A stretch of 30,070 nt of DNA from JAZKIX01 sp040384645 (GTDB taxonomy: Bacteria; Pseudomonadota; Gammaproteobacteria; Burkholderiales; Burkholderiaceae_D). The notes beneath the pieces are model-generated. The model was not told the origin of the DNA and did not search any database. It saw only the letters and a list, made by a program, of their open reading frames with translations. The translations under genes and the position numbers were made by a program. How positions within the stretch are numbered: the first letter of the stretch is position 1; each line of letters starts with the position of its first letter. The stretch lies in the NCBI GenBank assembly GCA_040384645.1, contig JAZKIX010000208.1:1-30070 (forward strand), read 5' to 3'. Below are positions 1 to 8,987 of the stretch, in pieces.

Positions 1-145
1 TTGCTTCATTACGACTGGGTGGGTTACATTAGTTGTTTTGTCGGACTATTATCGATCTGGACTGCGCGCAGGATAAAAGCAGTGTCCTAACGCTTCGTTG
101 GCGCTGCCCTTGAGCAGCCGCGGGGTCGATTTAGACGCTCTGTTT

Positions 146-224
146 ACTTTAAATATACTGGGGTATGTATATTTAAAGTGCCAATGAAAACGAGCGGAAG
201 GGGTGTCATTTTTGATGATACCCC
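146..224 (+). promoter_or_regulatory. Three-block regulatory element, copy D (upstream of GH3 gene)
   Basis: A perfect inverted repeat with 13-bp arms (ACTTTAAATATAC at 146-158, GTATATTTAAAGT at 167-179) is centred at 162.5, with core ATACTGGGGTATGTAT at 155-170. A second block, CGAGCGG, lies at 191-197. A third, ATACCCC, lies at 218-224 and starts 55.5 bp from the centre. The same blocks at the same spacing occur at three other intergenic places in this window. The stretch 200-224 can also fold: GGGGTGTCAT pairs with ATGATACCCC across a 5-nt loop, with one G-U pair. The ATACCCC block sits inside the spacer of a candidate sigma-70 promoter for the GH3 gene. A role as an operator or activator site is inferred. 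Confidence 0.6.
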
Positions 225-240
225 TCATTTTATCTATGAT
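212..240 (+). promoter_or_regulatory. Candidate sigma-70 promoter of the GH3 gene
   Basis: TTGATG at 212-217 and TATGAT at 235-240 are separated by exactly 17 bp, giving good -35 and -10 matches. The predicted start near 247 leaves a leader of about 50 nt before the TTG start codon at 297. The ATACCCC block of the upstream element occupies the first seven bases of the spacer, so a protein bound there would contact or block RNA polymerase. Judged by eye only. Confidence 0.45.
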
Positions 241-296
241 TAAGATGGTCCGGCGACCCATTTCGACCTCATTTTTTTCTCTATCGGAGCAATCAC

Positions 297-2690
297 TTGA
301 ACCATCAAGCCACCATGCTGTACAAGGACGCCAGCCAAGCCATCCCCCTGCGAGTACAGGATTTATTAGGCCGCATGACGCTGGATGAAAAGATTGGCCA
401 GATGCATGCTTTTTGGTTATTGCTGTCTGAAGACGGTCAGCACAAGGTGCTGGGCGATGAGTTTCTCGGCATCAGTAGTCAAGACAAATTACAGCAGCAA
501 TTGCGCCAAGGCTTGGGCCAGATCACCCGCCCGCACGGCACCGCCAGCGTCAGCACCATCGATGGCGTGCGTGCCTTCAATCGCCTGCAAAAACTGATGC
601 TGGAAGAAACCCGGCTCGGCATCCCGGTGATGTCGCATGAAGAATGTCTGGTCGGCTTGATGTGCCGCGATGGCACCTTGTTCCCATCGGCGCTGGCTTA
701 CGGATCGAGCTGGAACCCAGAATTGATCGAACAAGTCGGCGCAGCAATCGGCCGCGAAGCGCGTAGCATCGGCTGTCATCACGGACTGGCGCCGGTGCTT
801 GATGTGTCGCGCGATGTGCGCTGGGGCCGCACCGAAGAAACCTTTGCCGAAGACCCGTATCTGGTCGGCGTGCTGGGCACCCGTTACGTGCGCGGGATGC
901 AAGGTCAAAAGCGCGATTTGCTCGCCACCCTCAAGCATTATGTCGGCCATTCCGCCGGCGAAGGCGCGCGCAATCACGCGCCGGTGCATCGCGGCTGGCG
1001 CGATTTGAACGACACTTTCTTGCTACCGTTTGAGATGGCGGTCAAGCTGGCTGATGCCGGTTCGGTAATGCCGGCCTACCACGACCTGGATGGCGAACCG
1101 GCCCATTCTTCGCATCATTTATTGACCGAAGTGTTGCGCAATCAATGGGGTTTCGACGGCTTGATCGTGGCCGATTACGGCGGTGTCGGCTTGCTATATC
1201 AGCATCACGGGATGGCAGTGGACCAGGCCGAAGCGGCAGCGCTATCCTTCAATGCCGGCCTCGATATCGAATTGCCGGGCGACGATTGCGCCATCCATTT
1301 GCAGGCAGCGGTTGAGCGCGGTTTGATTTCGATGGCAAAAATCGATGAAATCGTGAGCCGCATCCTGACTGAAAAATTCCGTATCGGCTTGTTTGAAAAA
1401 CCGTATGTGGACGAAGCCGGCATCGCCCTGCAACAGCCCGACACCATCGCCACCGCCCGCGAAGCGGCGCGCCAATCGGTCATCGTGTTGGAAAACCAAG
1501 GTATTCTGCCGCTCAATCCTGGCCTGACCCGCAATATCGCCGTGATCGGTCCGACCGCAGCCGACCCGCTGGCGATGCTGGGCGGCTATAGCTTCCCGGT
1601 GCATTTGATCATGCGCGACCAGACCGAAGGCACTGGCCATATCGTCACACCATTGGCCGCGTTGCGCAGCATTTTTGGCGCCGACAAAGTCACTTACGCC
1701 CAAGGTTGCAGCCTGCTTGACAAGCGCATGTACGGCGCCCCGGTCTATCCCGGCGACGTAGTAGATACCGGCGCGCTGGAACGCACATCGCTGATTTCAC
1801 AAAGCCTCGATCAAATCCCCGCAGCGGTCGAAGCGGCGCGCAAGGCCGCAGTCGCCATCGTCTGCGTCGGCGACCTGGCAGGCCTGTTCCAGACCGGCAC
1901 CGTAGGCGAAGGCTCTGACGTCGACACCCTCGACCTGCCGGGCGTGCAACAACAATTGCTGGACGCCGTGGTCGCTACCGGCACCCCGACCATCGTAGTG
2001 GTTTGCTGCGGACGCCCCTACAATCTGGGTGGATTAGAAACCAAGGTGGCAGCGTATTTGATGGCACCAGCCGGCGGCCAGCAAGGCGGCACCGCCATCG
2101 CCGAAGTATTAACCGGCGCGGTCGAGCCATCCGCCCGCCTGACCCTCTCGATCCCGAAAAGCGCAGGCGCCACGCCGTACTATTACAACCATAAACTCAA
2201 GAGCGCCGGCACCCCGATTGCACTGCATTTCGGCAGTCGCTATCCCTTCGGTTACGGCTTGAGCTACACCCAATTCCAGTACAGCAATTTCACTCTGGCA
2301 CAAGACAAGATCGATATCGAGAATGGCAACGCCGTGCTGTCGTTCGACCTGCGCAATAGCGGCGCACGCGAAGGCGTCGAAATCCCGCAACTGTATGTGC
2401 GTGACCGTATAGCCTCGGTGGTGCGTCCTGTCAAAGAGTTAAAAGCCTTCGGCCGCATCGCACTGAAATCCGGCGCCAGCACACGCGTCACCTTCACCCT
2501 GCCGGTCGATATGCTCAACTTCACCGGCATGGCCGGCCATCGCATCGTTGAACCGGGCGTATTCGAGCTGCAGCTAGGTACGTCGAGTGCCAATATCGTG
2601 CATCGGGTCAATCTGATGGTGGAAGGCGAAGTGCGTCAGCTTGGCAAGGTTTGGCGCATGGAGAGCAATTGCGTGACTGATTTGCTGTAA
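297..2690 (+). CDS. Glycoside hydrolase family 3 beta-glycosidase (beta-glucosidase/xylosidase type)
   Basis: A 797-residue GH3 enzyme predicted to release terminal beta-linked sugars (glucose, xylose or similar) from oligosaccharides. The N-terminal TIM-barrel domain carries the substrate-binding Lys213-His214 pair (LKHYVGH). The family nucleophile is Asp293 in the stretch GFDGLIVADYGGV. The alpha/beta sandwich domain follows, and the C-terminal part (about residue 690 on, ELKAFGRIALKSG) looks like the fibronectin-III-like domain common in GH3 enzymes. The start is TTG at 297: GGAG at 286-289 lies 7 nt upstream, whereas the ATG at 315 has no ribosome binding site. No obvious signal peptide is seen, so a cytoplasmic location is likely. 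It is convergent with the next gene. Substrate specificity cannot be read from the sequence. Confidence 0.92.
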   Translation: MNHQATMLYKDASQAIPLRVQDLLGRMTLDEKIGQMHAFWLLLSEDGQHKVLGDEFLGISSQDKLQQQLRQGLGQITRPHGTASVSTIDGVRAFNRLQKLMLEETRLGIPVMSHEECLVGLMCRDGTLFPSALAYGSSWNPELIEQVGAAIGREARSIGCHHGLAPVLDVSRDVRWGRTEETFAEDPYLVGVLGTRYVRGMQGQKRDLLATLKHYVGHSAGEGARNHAPVHRGWRDLNDTFLLPFEMAVKLADAGSVMPAYHDLDGEPAHSSHHLLTEVLRNQWGFDGLIVADYGGVGLLYQHHGMAVDQAEAAALSFNAGLDIELPGDDCAIHLQAAVERGLISMAKIDEIVSRILTEKFRIGLFEKPYVDEAGIALQQPDTIATAREAARQSVIVLENQGILPLNPGLTRNIAVIGPTAADPLAMLGGYSFPVHLIMRDQTEGTGHIVTPLAALRSIFGADKVTYAQGCSLLDKRMYGAPVYPGDVVDTGALERTSLISQSLDQIPAAVEAARKAAVAIVCVGDLAGLFQTGTVGEGSDVDTLDLPGVQQQLLDAVVATGTPTIVVVCCGRPYNLGGLETKVAAYLMAPAGGQQGGTAIAEVLTGAVEPSARLTLSIPKSAGATPYYYNHKLKSAGTPIALHFGSRYPFGYGLSYTQFQYSNFTLAQDKIDIENGNAVLSFDLRNSGAREGVEIPQLYVRDRIASVVRPVKELKAFGRIALKSGASTRVTFTLPVDMLNFTGMAGHRIVEPGVFELQLGTSSANIVHRVNLMVEGEVRQLGKVWRMESNCVTDLL

Positions 2691-2709
2691 GCAGAAGGGA
2701 TCGGGTAGC

Positions 2710-3393
2710 TTAATACTCGACCCGGTGCAGCGCTGTATTGTCGCCAGTTGGCCACATGGAGCTTTGCGCAGCCGGCCGATAGAACGTGGCAGTCAGGCTG
2801 CGCCGTGACGACTGGCAAGCCGCGATCACCGGCGATACCGCGTGCCAGGATTTGTCGGAGCGGACCAACACTGCAGAGTTACCTACGGCGGGCGCGATCT
2901 CGGCCGCGATGCTGGCAGGATCGGCCGAGTGCAAGATGGTAAGGCAGCCACCGTCGAGCCGGTTCCAGTTTTCGTTGAAATACAGTACATGGGTGACGAC
3001 CTTATCTGGTAGGTCAAGATGTGGTCCAAGGTTGGCGCCGGGACCATAGTGAAATACATTGACTTCCAGCGGCGCGCCGCTTAAATCCATGCTTGTCAGG
3101 CAAGACATCGCCTGACGGTATTCGGATGAAAGAAAGTCGTGCGCCAATCGACGCCAGACATCGCTTAGCTCATGGACGTTTTCGATACTCGACCCGCCCA
3201 TTGCAATTAATGCGCGCGCTTCATAGGCATAGTTCTTTTCCCCGCCATAACCACTGACCGTCTTGAAATGATCGCGTGGAAAGGAGCGAGCCAGTGCAAC
3301 CGCATCTTCAGCGGAATACAGATGGTCGATTTCGGCCCAGGCGAATGGTTCGCCTTGCATTGTGGCGGGAGTGAATTTTTTTAAATTGATCAT
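2710..3393 (-). CDS. 2OG-Fe(II) oxygenase-like (prolyl 4-hydroxylase fold) protein
   Basis: A 227-residue protein with the layout of 2-oxoglutarate/Fe(II) dioxygenases. The iron ligands are probably His125 and Asp127 (GPHLDL) and His184 (KSWHAVSPV), with an Arg near 197-198 placed to bind 2-oxoglutarate. The stretch VLYFNENWNRLDGGCLTIL between them matches the beta-strand core of the P4H-like fold. Such proteins are often found in glycan loci, where the substrate is usually unknown. It is the last gene of the minus-strand glycan block, 16 bp after the pyruvyl transferase family gene, so it is probably co-transcribed. No clear ribosome binding site precedes the ATG. Hydroxylation of a sugar or of a protein partner is inference only. 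Confidence 0.75.
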   Translation of the reverse strand: MINLKKFTPATMQGEPFAWAEIDHLYSAEDAVALARSFPRDHFKTVSGYGGEKNYAYEARALIAMGGSSIENVHELSDVWRRLAHDFLSSEYRQAMSCLTSMDLSGAPLEVNVFHYGPGANLGPHLDLPDKVVTHVLYFNENWNRLDGGCLTILHSADPASIAAEIAPAVGNSAVLVRSDKSWHAVSPVIAACQSSRRSLTATFYRPAAQSSMWPTGDNTALHRVEY

Positions 3394-3409
3394 GGTGCGC
3401 TTGCGTTAG

Positions 3410-4621
3410 TTATACGGATTTTGTTCGTGGAACCTGGCTTTGCCCTTCCGTCTGTCCGCCCGACTCTTCCAATAAATTTGGCAACATCTGCCAAAAGCGG
3501 TTGACGGCTGCTTGGCTAGCATGCGGTCCAGATTGAACGATGGTTGCTACGCGATCCCAATGCGCTACGACTTCGGCGTGTGCATGCCGCACCTTGTCAC
3601 AGACCGTGGTTTTGCCGATGCGCGACAACAACCAGTTGGGGTCGATTTCCGGCTCGGCCGGCCAGCCGTATACCGTGTCGTATACCGCTAGCGCTGTGTA
3701 TTTGCCGACGCCAAGATCTGCAGAACTAAAAACCGGCACGCCAAAGGCCAGCGCAGTAATCATTAAATGATAGCTATGGCCGATAACCGCCGCGGCCTGG
3801 CTGATGAACTCCGCCAGCAATACTGGTTGCGGCCAATACGGCAAAACCACGGCATTTGGTAAATCGTCGCCGACGATACTTTCATGGTCGCCCAACACTG
3901 GGCCGATAGGCAGTACCAAAATACGCAGATGCTGGAATCGTTCACGATGTCGCTTGATGAATTGCAGGGCCGGCACTACCGTATGAATCGCGTGAATCAC
4001 AATATAAGGTTCGGTCAGCCCCAACGACTTGCGCAACCGATGGAATGCAGCCGATAGCTGTTGTTCATCGATCAGGTCGGCAATCGCAAAAGCGGTGTCG
4101 GGTAAAACATGGATTGGCGTCGTCTTTGCGTAAGGCACCAGTGCTGCTTGCGACAAGCTATCGCGTACCGCGATATGGCTGCTGTTTTCGAGCGCTAGCG
4201 TCATCAGCGGCTTTGCCCATTGCGGAACGTCGTTGCAATGCATGCCGGGCGCATTCCAGATTAGCGGGATACCGTGCTGCAACGCGATCAAGGCTGGCGT
4301 TAACCAATAGCCGGTCGGATGATGGATCTCTGGCGTTGGTGGCGCGTAATTGGCAGCAACGATTTTATCGAAGCGAATCAGAAATCCGCCACCGATCAAG
4401 ATTGCATCGAGTTGGCAAGCCAATTCCGGCAGTTCTGTCAAAGATGTGACGGTGTAAGGCCAGTCGCTTGCACTTTTTTCGTGATAAGAAAATTTGTGTA
4501 GTTTGACCGCGCCTAGCCGGGTGCTTAATGCCGCTTCGGCCAGGATGGGAAAAAGGAGGTCACCATAATTTTCGACGTCGAAAGTCCCGAATATTGCGAT
4601 CTGCCACTCGTGTGCTGCCAT
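3410..4621 (-). CDS. Polysaccharide pyruvyl transferase family protein
   Basis: A 403-residue protein. The N-terminal GTFDVENYGDLLFP is typical of the polysaccharide pyruvyl transferase family (CsaB/WcaK-like). Further family features are an IGGGFLIRFDK segment and a C-terminal half with GHSYHLMITALAFGVPVFS, resembling a GT-B nucleotide-sugar fold. Family members add pyruvate ketals from phosphoenolpyruvate to sugars, although some act otherwise. The ATG has a strong AGGAG 5 nt upstream. A weak terminator-like hairpin separates it from wzt, so it may be read partly from its own start. The position next to the exporter suggests it decorates the exported polymer, which is an inference. Confidence 0.8.
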   Translation of the reverse strand: MAAHEWQIAIFGTFDVENYGDLLFPILAEAALSTRLGAVKLHKFSYHEKSASDWPYTVTSLTELPELACQLDAILIGGGFLIRFDKIVAANYAPPTPEIHHPTGYWLTPALIALQHGIPLIWNAPGMHCNDVPQWAKPLMTLALENSSHIAVRDSLSQAALVPYAKTTPIHVLPDTAFAIADLIDEQQLSAAFHRLRKSLGLTEPYIVIHAIHTVVPALQFIKRHRERFQHLRILVLPIGPVLGDHESIVGDDLPNAVVLPYWPQPVLLAEFISQAAAVIGHSYHLMITALAFGVPVFSSADLGVGKYTALAVYDTVYGWPAEPEIDPNWLLSRIGKTTVCDKVRHAHAEVVAHWDRVATIVQSGPHASQAAVNRFWQMLPNLLEESGGQTEGQSQVPRTKSV

Positions 4622-4687
4622 CTATGCTCCTAAAAAATTATGAACCCAGGGTGAGACTGGTAACAACTTCTGATGTAATAAACTTTT

Positions 4688-4711
4688 AAAAAATGATAGG
4701 CGATTTCCTAT
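4688..4711 (-). terminator. Weak Rho-independent terminator downstream of wzt
   Basis: On the minus strand ATAGG, a 6-nt loop and CCTAT form a 5-bp stem, followed after two bases by six T residues. It begins 13 nt after the wzt stop codon. The stem is short and AT-containing, so termination is probably partial, letting some transcripts continue into the pyruvyl transferase family gene. Confidence 0.35.
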
Positions 4712-4724
4712 GGCGCACCAGGGG

Positions 4725-5969
4725 TCAAGATGCAGTCTGCCGTCGAAAATTTAAGTCGACGATGCCGAGAAAGTTTTTACTTGCAGGTAGCATATCGAAG
4801 GCCAATACGCCGACCTGTTTTTCAATCAGTTGCGATGTTTCTTCGCTTGATCCATCCAATAATCTCAGCGTGATATGGTAGCGCCCGGCAGCCAAAATGG
4901 CGCGCAAGCTGACCGTCATCGCGGCAGTTTTCCAGCCATCTTGTGCCGGCTCGGGGGAAAGAGGGAAATTTTCGCCGCCGATCACCAATAGACGCGGCTC
5001 TTGAATCGTGATGCTGAGATTGGGCTGGCTTATCGATTCCCGTACTAGGACTTCGATTCTGAGTGACAGTTCGTCCCCGTAGACAAAGCTCGAATACGCA
5101 CTCTGCGTGTTAGTAAAACAGGCAGAGACGATGCGCCCTTCCTGCGTGCCATACGCGATCCCTTCATCATGCGTGCCCAGGAATGGTTTCAATGCCACTG
5201 TCGCGGCCGCGCCGCCAGCCCACTGGCGTTGTTCATCGCGCATGTCGAGCAAATAGAGCTCCGCCATTTCGGCGGGGGAACCGCTTGCGCGTATTTCGCC
5301 CTGCTTCAGATAAATCACTCGATGGCAAAAGCGCTTTACCATATTCATATCGTGGGACACAAATAGCAGGGTCGTTCCACGTTCTGTCAACGCAGCCAAG
5401 CGATCGAGGCATTTGAATTGAAACGAGGCGTCGCCGACTGCCAATGCTTCATCGATAATCAAGACATTTGGATCGACGCAGACCGATACAGCAAATGCAA
5501 GTCGCAACATCATGCCGCTGGAATAGGTCTTGGTCGGCTGTTCTATAAAATCGCCAATATTGGCGAATGCGGTAATCTCATCGAAACGTTCATCGATTTG
5601 AAGACGGCTCAAACCAAGTATTGCGGCATTCATGTAGACGTTTTCACGTCCGGTGAAGTCAGGGTTAAAGCCCGATCCGAGTTCAAGCAATGCCGCGATA
5701 CGCCCTTGCGTCTGTACCGTGCCAGTTGTTGCAGCAGCTATTTTGCAGATGAGCTGGAGCAGGGTCGATTTCCCGCTGCCATTGCGCCCGATAATGCCAA
5801 CCGTTTCCCCTTTTCTGATGTCGATCGATACATTCTTCAAGGCCCAGAATTCGCGGTAGCGGCGCACGCCATCTGGCGCCAGCATTTGCCACAGGCGATC
5901 ACCCGGTTTTTCGTAGATTTGGTGGCACTTGCTTAAATTTTCAATTTTGACGGCGATTTCAGAGGACAT
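4725..5969 (-). CDS. wzt: O-antigen/capsule ABC exporter ATP-binding protein with C-terminal glycan-binding domain
   Basis: The 414-residue ATPase subunit of a polysaccharide ABC exporter. The nucleotide-binding domain (about residues 5-245) has Walker A GRNGSGKST at 61-69, a signature-like YSSGM at 149-153, Walker B VLIIDE at 169-174 and the H-loop His206. Residues from about 285 to the end form the extra domain found in Wzt proteins that read the chemically capped end of the polymer (Wzt_C type). The start is the ATG at 5969 (MSSEIAVKIENL): AGGA lies 7 nt upstream, and the longer frame upstream lies wholly within wzm. It overlaps wzm by 11 nt, indicating translational coupling of the two transporter subunits. 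Confidence 0.93.
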   Translation of the reverse strand: MSSEIAVKIENLSKCHQIYEKPGDRLWQMLAPDGVRRYREFWALKNVSIDIRKGETVGIIGRNGSGKSTLLQLICKIAAATTGTVQTQGRIAALLELGSGFNPDFTGRENVYMNAAILGLSRLQIDERFDEITAFANIGDFIEQPTKTYSSGMMLRLAFAVSVCVDPNVLIIDEALAVGDASFQFKCLDRLAALTERGTTLLFVSHDMNMVKRFCHRVIYLKQGEIRASGSPAEMAELYLLDMRDEQRQWAGGAAATVALKPFLGTHDEGIAYGTQEGRIVSACFTNTQSAYSSFVYGDELSLRIEVLVRESISQPNLSITIQEPRLLVIGGENFPLSPEPAQDGWKTAAMTVSLRAILAAGRYHITLRLLDGSSEETSQLIEKQVGVLAFDMLPASKNFLGIVDLNFRRQTAS

Positions 5970-6768
5970 CGGCAAATCCTGCACGGGTTTTTTGAAACCA
6001 CCGAAACCCCAGCAGGGCGACCGTGGCAGATACGAATAGGCCGGCAAACCAGACTGGGATACTTGGCATCACGCCCCAGAAAAGTACATCCCTCGCTTGC
6101 TCGATCACGAGCGTGAGGGGGTTGGCACGCATGATGGGCTGGTAGGCTTGTGGCAAGGCATGCACCGGATAAAAAATCGCGGACATGAACATTAACGCAG
6201 AGGTGAACACGCCGATGACTTGACCGATGTCACGTAGATAAACTCCCAAAGAAGCAAGCACCCAGGAAATCCCCACGGACAATAGTGCAAGCGGCAACAA
6301 CACCAAGGGAAATAGCAGCGCGGTGACACGGGGTGCACCGAAAATCACAACATAGAAAATCAGCCACACCAGCACGCTGACCAGCGCATGAAACAGGGCC
6401 GCACCGATGCTGACCCACGGCAAAATTTCCAATGGAAAGATCACCTTTTTGACGTAGTTAACATTCGATAAAATTAATGAAGGAGCGCGCGTGACGCATT
6501 CGGAAAATAGATTGAATACAATCAGGCCGGCAAAAACGATCAAGGCAAATTCCGTTTTTGAGGCACTGCCACCTTGCCAGCGGGCGCTAAATACCACGCT
6601 GAAAACAAAGGTATATACCAGCAGCATAAAGGCCGGATTGAGGAACGACCACAATAAACCCATGACCGATCCGCGATAGCGTCCGATCACTTCGCGCTGG
6701 ATCATGGCAATCAGCAGATCTCTGTGTCGCCACGGGCTGGCTACTATCTCGTAATCGATTATTTTCAT
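5959..6768 (-). CDS. wzm: O-antigen/capsule ABC exporter permease
   Basis: A 269-residue inner-membrane permease of the ABC-2 type. It has about six hydrophobic segments, an N-terminal amphipathic stretch and the early motif LLIAMIQREVIGRYRGSVMG, typical of polysaccharide and teichoic-acid exporters (Wzm/TagG). With the overlapping ATPase gene it makes the exporter that moves a lipid-linked glycan from the cytoplasm to the periplasm. It starts 10 bp after the stop of the GT2 gene. No strong ribosome binding site is seen. An ABC-dependent exporter implies that the chain is finished in the cytoplasm, in keeping with the many cytoplasmic glycosyltransferases and modifying enzymes nearby. Confidence 0.93.
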   Translation of the reverse strand: MKIIDYEIVASPWRHRDLLIAMIQREVIGRYRGSVMGLLWSFLNPAFMLLVYTFVFSVVFSARWQGGSASKTEFALIVFAGLIVFNLFSECVTRAPSLILSNVNYVKKVIFPLEILPWVSIGAALFHALVSVLVWLIFYVVIFGAPRVTALLFPLVLLPLALLSVGISWVLASLGVYLRDIGQVIGVFTSALMFMSAIFYPVHALPQAYQPIMRANPLTLVIEQARDVLFWGVMPSIPVWFAGLFVSATVALLGFRWFQKTRAGFADVL

Positions 6769-6778
6769 TCGGAAATTT

Positions 6779-7789
6779 TCAGCGCAAATTGGCTCGTTTG
6801 GATTCTTGCCGATAGCGATGTCGCAACGGTCGATATTCTTTTAGAAAATCCCACATGCCGCGATAAGCACCTCTGACAAGATAAGCCTGGCCTTGCAACA
6901 GCATCAAAATAGGACGCACCACCGTGCGTAGTAGCAATATTATCGGGAAAAATCGCCAGTGCCATTTTGCGGTAAAGATAAACACGCTGCGATGAGCGTG
7001 GTATTCGCGGCTAGGATTTGGGGTCTGGTTGGCATGACGGACCACACTATCGGGGCACCAGCGAAAGGCGCACTTCGCACGTTTCATCCGGCGCACATAA
7101 TCTAGCTCTTCAAAGTAGAGAAAATAGTCTTCAGACAAGAAACCAATTTTATCGATCAGTGAGCGCCTGATAAAAAAAGCTGCGCCGATGATGTAGTCGA
7201 TTTTCGCCGAATATTGATGGGGATCAGACAACACTTTTTGCCGTTGAACGCCTTTCCCGACGGGTTGGCTAATCGAAAGGGGTGAATAGTAATGGCATCC
7301 CCCGGCACATTGAACCAGGTCCGGATACAGCATATCGACAACGGTGCTGCCGATCAAATCCGCATCAGGATACTTGTATGCATACTTAAGTAATGCATCG
7401 AGACTGCCCACTTCGATTTGAGTGTCATTATTTAAAATCCAAATAAATTCGAACTGTGAATAATGGAGTGCAAAGCGGATGCCGTGGTTATTGCCGAATG
7501 CATAACCGCCATTTTTACCTGTTTGTATCAGTGTAAATGGTGCGGCCAGAGCTGAGTTTAGGGCTGGTTTTGGGAGTGCTATTTTGGCTGCCCACGCCTC
7601 GATGGCTGCAATCGATCCATCTTCGGAGTGATTATCGCAAACAACCACACTGGCAAGGCCCGACAAAATTACTTCGGCCAGCGAATCGAGACAAGCCAGC
7701 GTGGCAGGTGCATCGCGCCAGTTTAAGACGATGATGCAGACGCCCGGGATAGGTGATATCGGTGGGTGAGTGGACTGTTGCTGATTCAT
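6779..7789 (-). CDS. Glycosyltransferase family 2 (rhamnosyltransferase-like)
   Basis: A 336-residue GT-A fold glycosyltransferase. The N-terminal GVCIIVLNWRDAPATLACLD, VVCDNHSEDGS and the metal-binding region ILNNDTQIEVGSLDALL are typical of GT2 enzymes of the WbbL/rhamnosyltransferase group. The segment FFIRRSLIDKIGFLSEDYFLYFEELDYVRRMK matches the acceptor-side motif of this group. C-terminal hydrophobic and basic residues suggest attachment to the inner membrane. It lies directly upstream of wzm. A weak AAGAAG precedes the ATG. Donor and acceptor sugars are not determinable from sequence. Confidence 0.88.
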   Translation of the reverse strand: MNQQQSTHPPISPIPGVCIIVLNWRDAPATLACLDSLAEVILSGLASVVVCDNHSEDGSIAAIEAWAAKIALPKPALNSALAAPFTLIQTGKNGGYAFGNNHGIRFALHYSQFEFIWILNNDTQIEVGSLDALLKYAYKYPDADLIGSTVVDMLYPDLVQCAGGCHYYSPLSISQPVGKGVQRQKVLSDPHQYSAKIDYIIGAAFFIRRSLIDKIGFLSEDYFLYFEELDYVRRMKRAKCAFRWCPDSVVRHANQTPNPSREYHAHRSVFIFTAKWHWRFFPIILLLRTVVRPILMLLQGQAYLVRGAYRGMWDFLKEYRPLRHRYRQESKRANLR

Positions 7790-7862
7790 CGCTTCTTACT
7801 TAAAAAGTGAGCTTCGGGGCAAACTGCGGCCATTGCGTTCCGTGGATGAGTACCTTTCAATT

Positions 7863-8987
7863 TTATCGAATATCGACGAATTCACTATCGCGAGTCCAGC
7901 CCAAGGCATTTTGAATTTGCGACGCCCTGGATGCCCATGAGTTTTTTTCCAGAAAAATTTGTCGTGCCGATGTGGAATATTTTTGTTTGCATCCAGAATC
8001 TATCAGCGCCTCAAGTGTGCTGATTAATTCGTGATGCGTGGAATAAAAAGATACGAATTCGTCGAAACGCTCGATTTCGGCATAGCGCACAGCAATAATT
8101 GGCTTGTCGAAAAGAATGTATTCATACAGTTTGATGGGATCGACCGATCGCACCAAATCGCATACTTTAAAGGGCATGATCAAGATGTCGAACGACTGTG
8201 CCAAGAAGGCAAGTGCGCCGTGTGGAACAGGGCCATGAAAGTGTATTTGACCGTGCCTCCAGGACGGTATATTGACACGGTCAACAGGGCCTATTAAATG
8301 TACTTCAACATTTTTAAAGCGGTTTGCGCATGCCAATAATGCGTCAAAATCGAACCATGCTGAAATGGTGCCGATATAGCCAATTGTAATTACGCCCGTT
8401 TTTTTAACTACCGGGTTTGGACGGCTGCTCGTTTGTTCTGCTGCAGCATTTTCTTCAAACGCGTTATGAATCACGGTGCATTTTTGCTGGCACCTCGCTC
8501 TGGCGTGAATTTTTTTTGCCAGATCGTTACTGGAAACAATGGTATGGAATGACTTATCTAAAAGCGCTATTTCTAAGCGGCGAAGCAGAGTGATTTTTGA
8601 TGGCTTGTCTTCAAACCCAAGCGCGTCGTCCATGCAATCGTAAATGAATCGGACAGGGGTATTTTTCGGAAAATAATCAAACAGCTCCGGTGACGTGAGC
8701 CATACAAAATCAGGGCAAAACCACCGGATGGTAATGCGAAAATAAAGACGTAATAGTGTGCGGTTCACTGCATGGGAAAAAAGTGGCAATCCTGTAACCG
8801 GCATGCGCAAGAATGGCAAAATCGGGAAATCGCCTCGACTATTTTTAGAAAGAATAGCTCGATTTTTGGCCCACGGAAATGCGACCAAGAGATCGTGTGA
8901 CAAGCTTAAATGTTGCGCAATGAAATGCGGGCGCTGCTTGATCCAGTCCCAGTCAACATGCATCACATAGAGGATACGTTTACGCAC
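7863..8987 (-). CDS. GT-B fold glycosyltransferase (GT1/GT4-like)
   Basis: A 374-residue protein related to GT-B glycosyltransferases. Features include the opening RILYVMHVDWDWIKQRPHF, a FIYDCMDDALGFE segment, and a C-terminal donor half with IGYIGTISAWFDFDALLACA and DPIKLYEYILFDKPIIA (the E-x(n)-P donor-binding region). The start is GTG at 8987, which overlaps the wecB stop by 8 nt and suggests coupling; no clear ribosome binding site is seen. It is paralogous to the N-terminal half of the fusion glycosyltransferase at 11120-13249, sharing the YDCMDD and DP(I/V)K(L/F)YE(Y/F)I motifs. A 73-bp gap without recognisable signals follows before the GT2 gene. Confidence 0.82.
   Translation of the reverse strand: MRKRILYVMHVDWDWIKQRPHFIAQHLSLSHDLLVAFPWAKNRAILSKNSRGDFPILPFLRMPVTGLPLFSHAVNRTLLRLYFRITIRWFCPDFVWLTSPELFDYFPKNTPVRFIYDCMDDALGFEDKPSKITLLRRLEIALLDKSFHTIVSSNDLAKKIHARARCQQKCTVIHNAFEENAAAEQTSSRPNPVVKKTGVITIGYIGTISAWFDFDALLACANRFKNVEVHLIGPVDRVNIPSWRHGQIHFHGPVPHGALAFLAQSFDILIMPFKVCDLVRSVDPIKLYEYILFDKPIIAVRYAEIERFDEFVSFYSTHHELISTLEALIDSGCKQKYSTSARQIFLEKNSWASRASQIQNALGWTRDSEFVDIR

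Noticed and set aside
146..224. The three-block element as a LexA (SOS) box or NrdR box
   Set aside because: LexA needs CTG-N10-CAG and the palindrome here has CTG-N4-CAG. NrdR boxes (ACACWATAT-type) occur as pairs about 31 bp apart and differ in the inner bases.
489..989. Long minus-strand open frame of 166 codons inside the GH3 gene
   Set aside because: It is a shadow frame of a well-supported GH3 gene and has no family resemblance of its own.
2695..2737. Hairpin CGGGT...ACCCG between the convergent GH3 and oxygenase-like genes as a bidirectional terminator
   Set aside because: The stem is only about 5 bp, lacks a T-tract in either direction and overlaps the end of the oxygenase-like gene.
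4637..4666. Minus-strand promoter TTGTTA-N18-CATAAT before the pyruvyl transferase family gene
   Set aside because: The predicted transcription start near 4630 would fall inside the AGGAG ribosome binding site, leaving no usable leader.
8655..8663. Another ATACCCC (minus strand) inside the GT-B gene
   Set aside because: It is in coding sequence, and no palindrome is present 55 bp away on either side, so it is not a fifth copy of the element.
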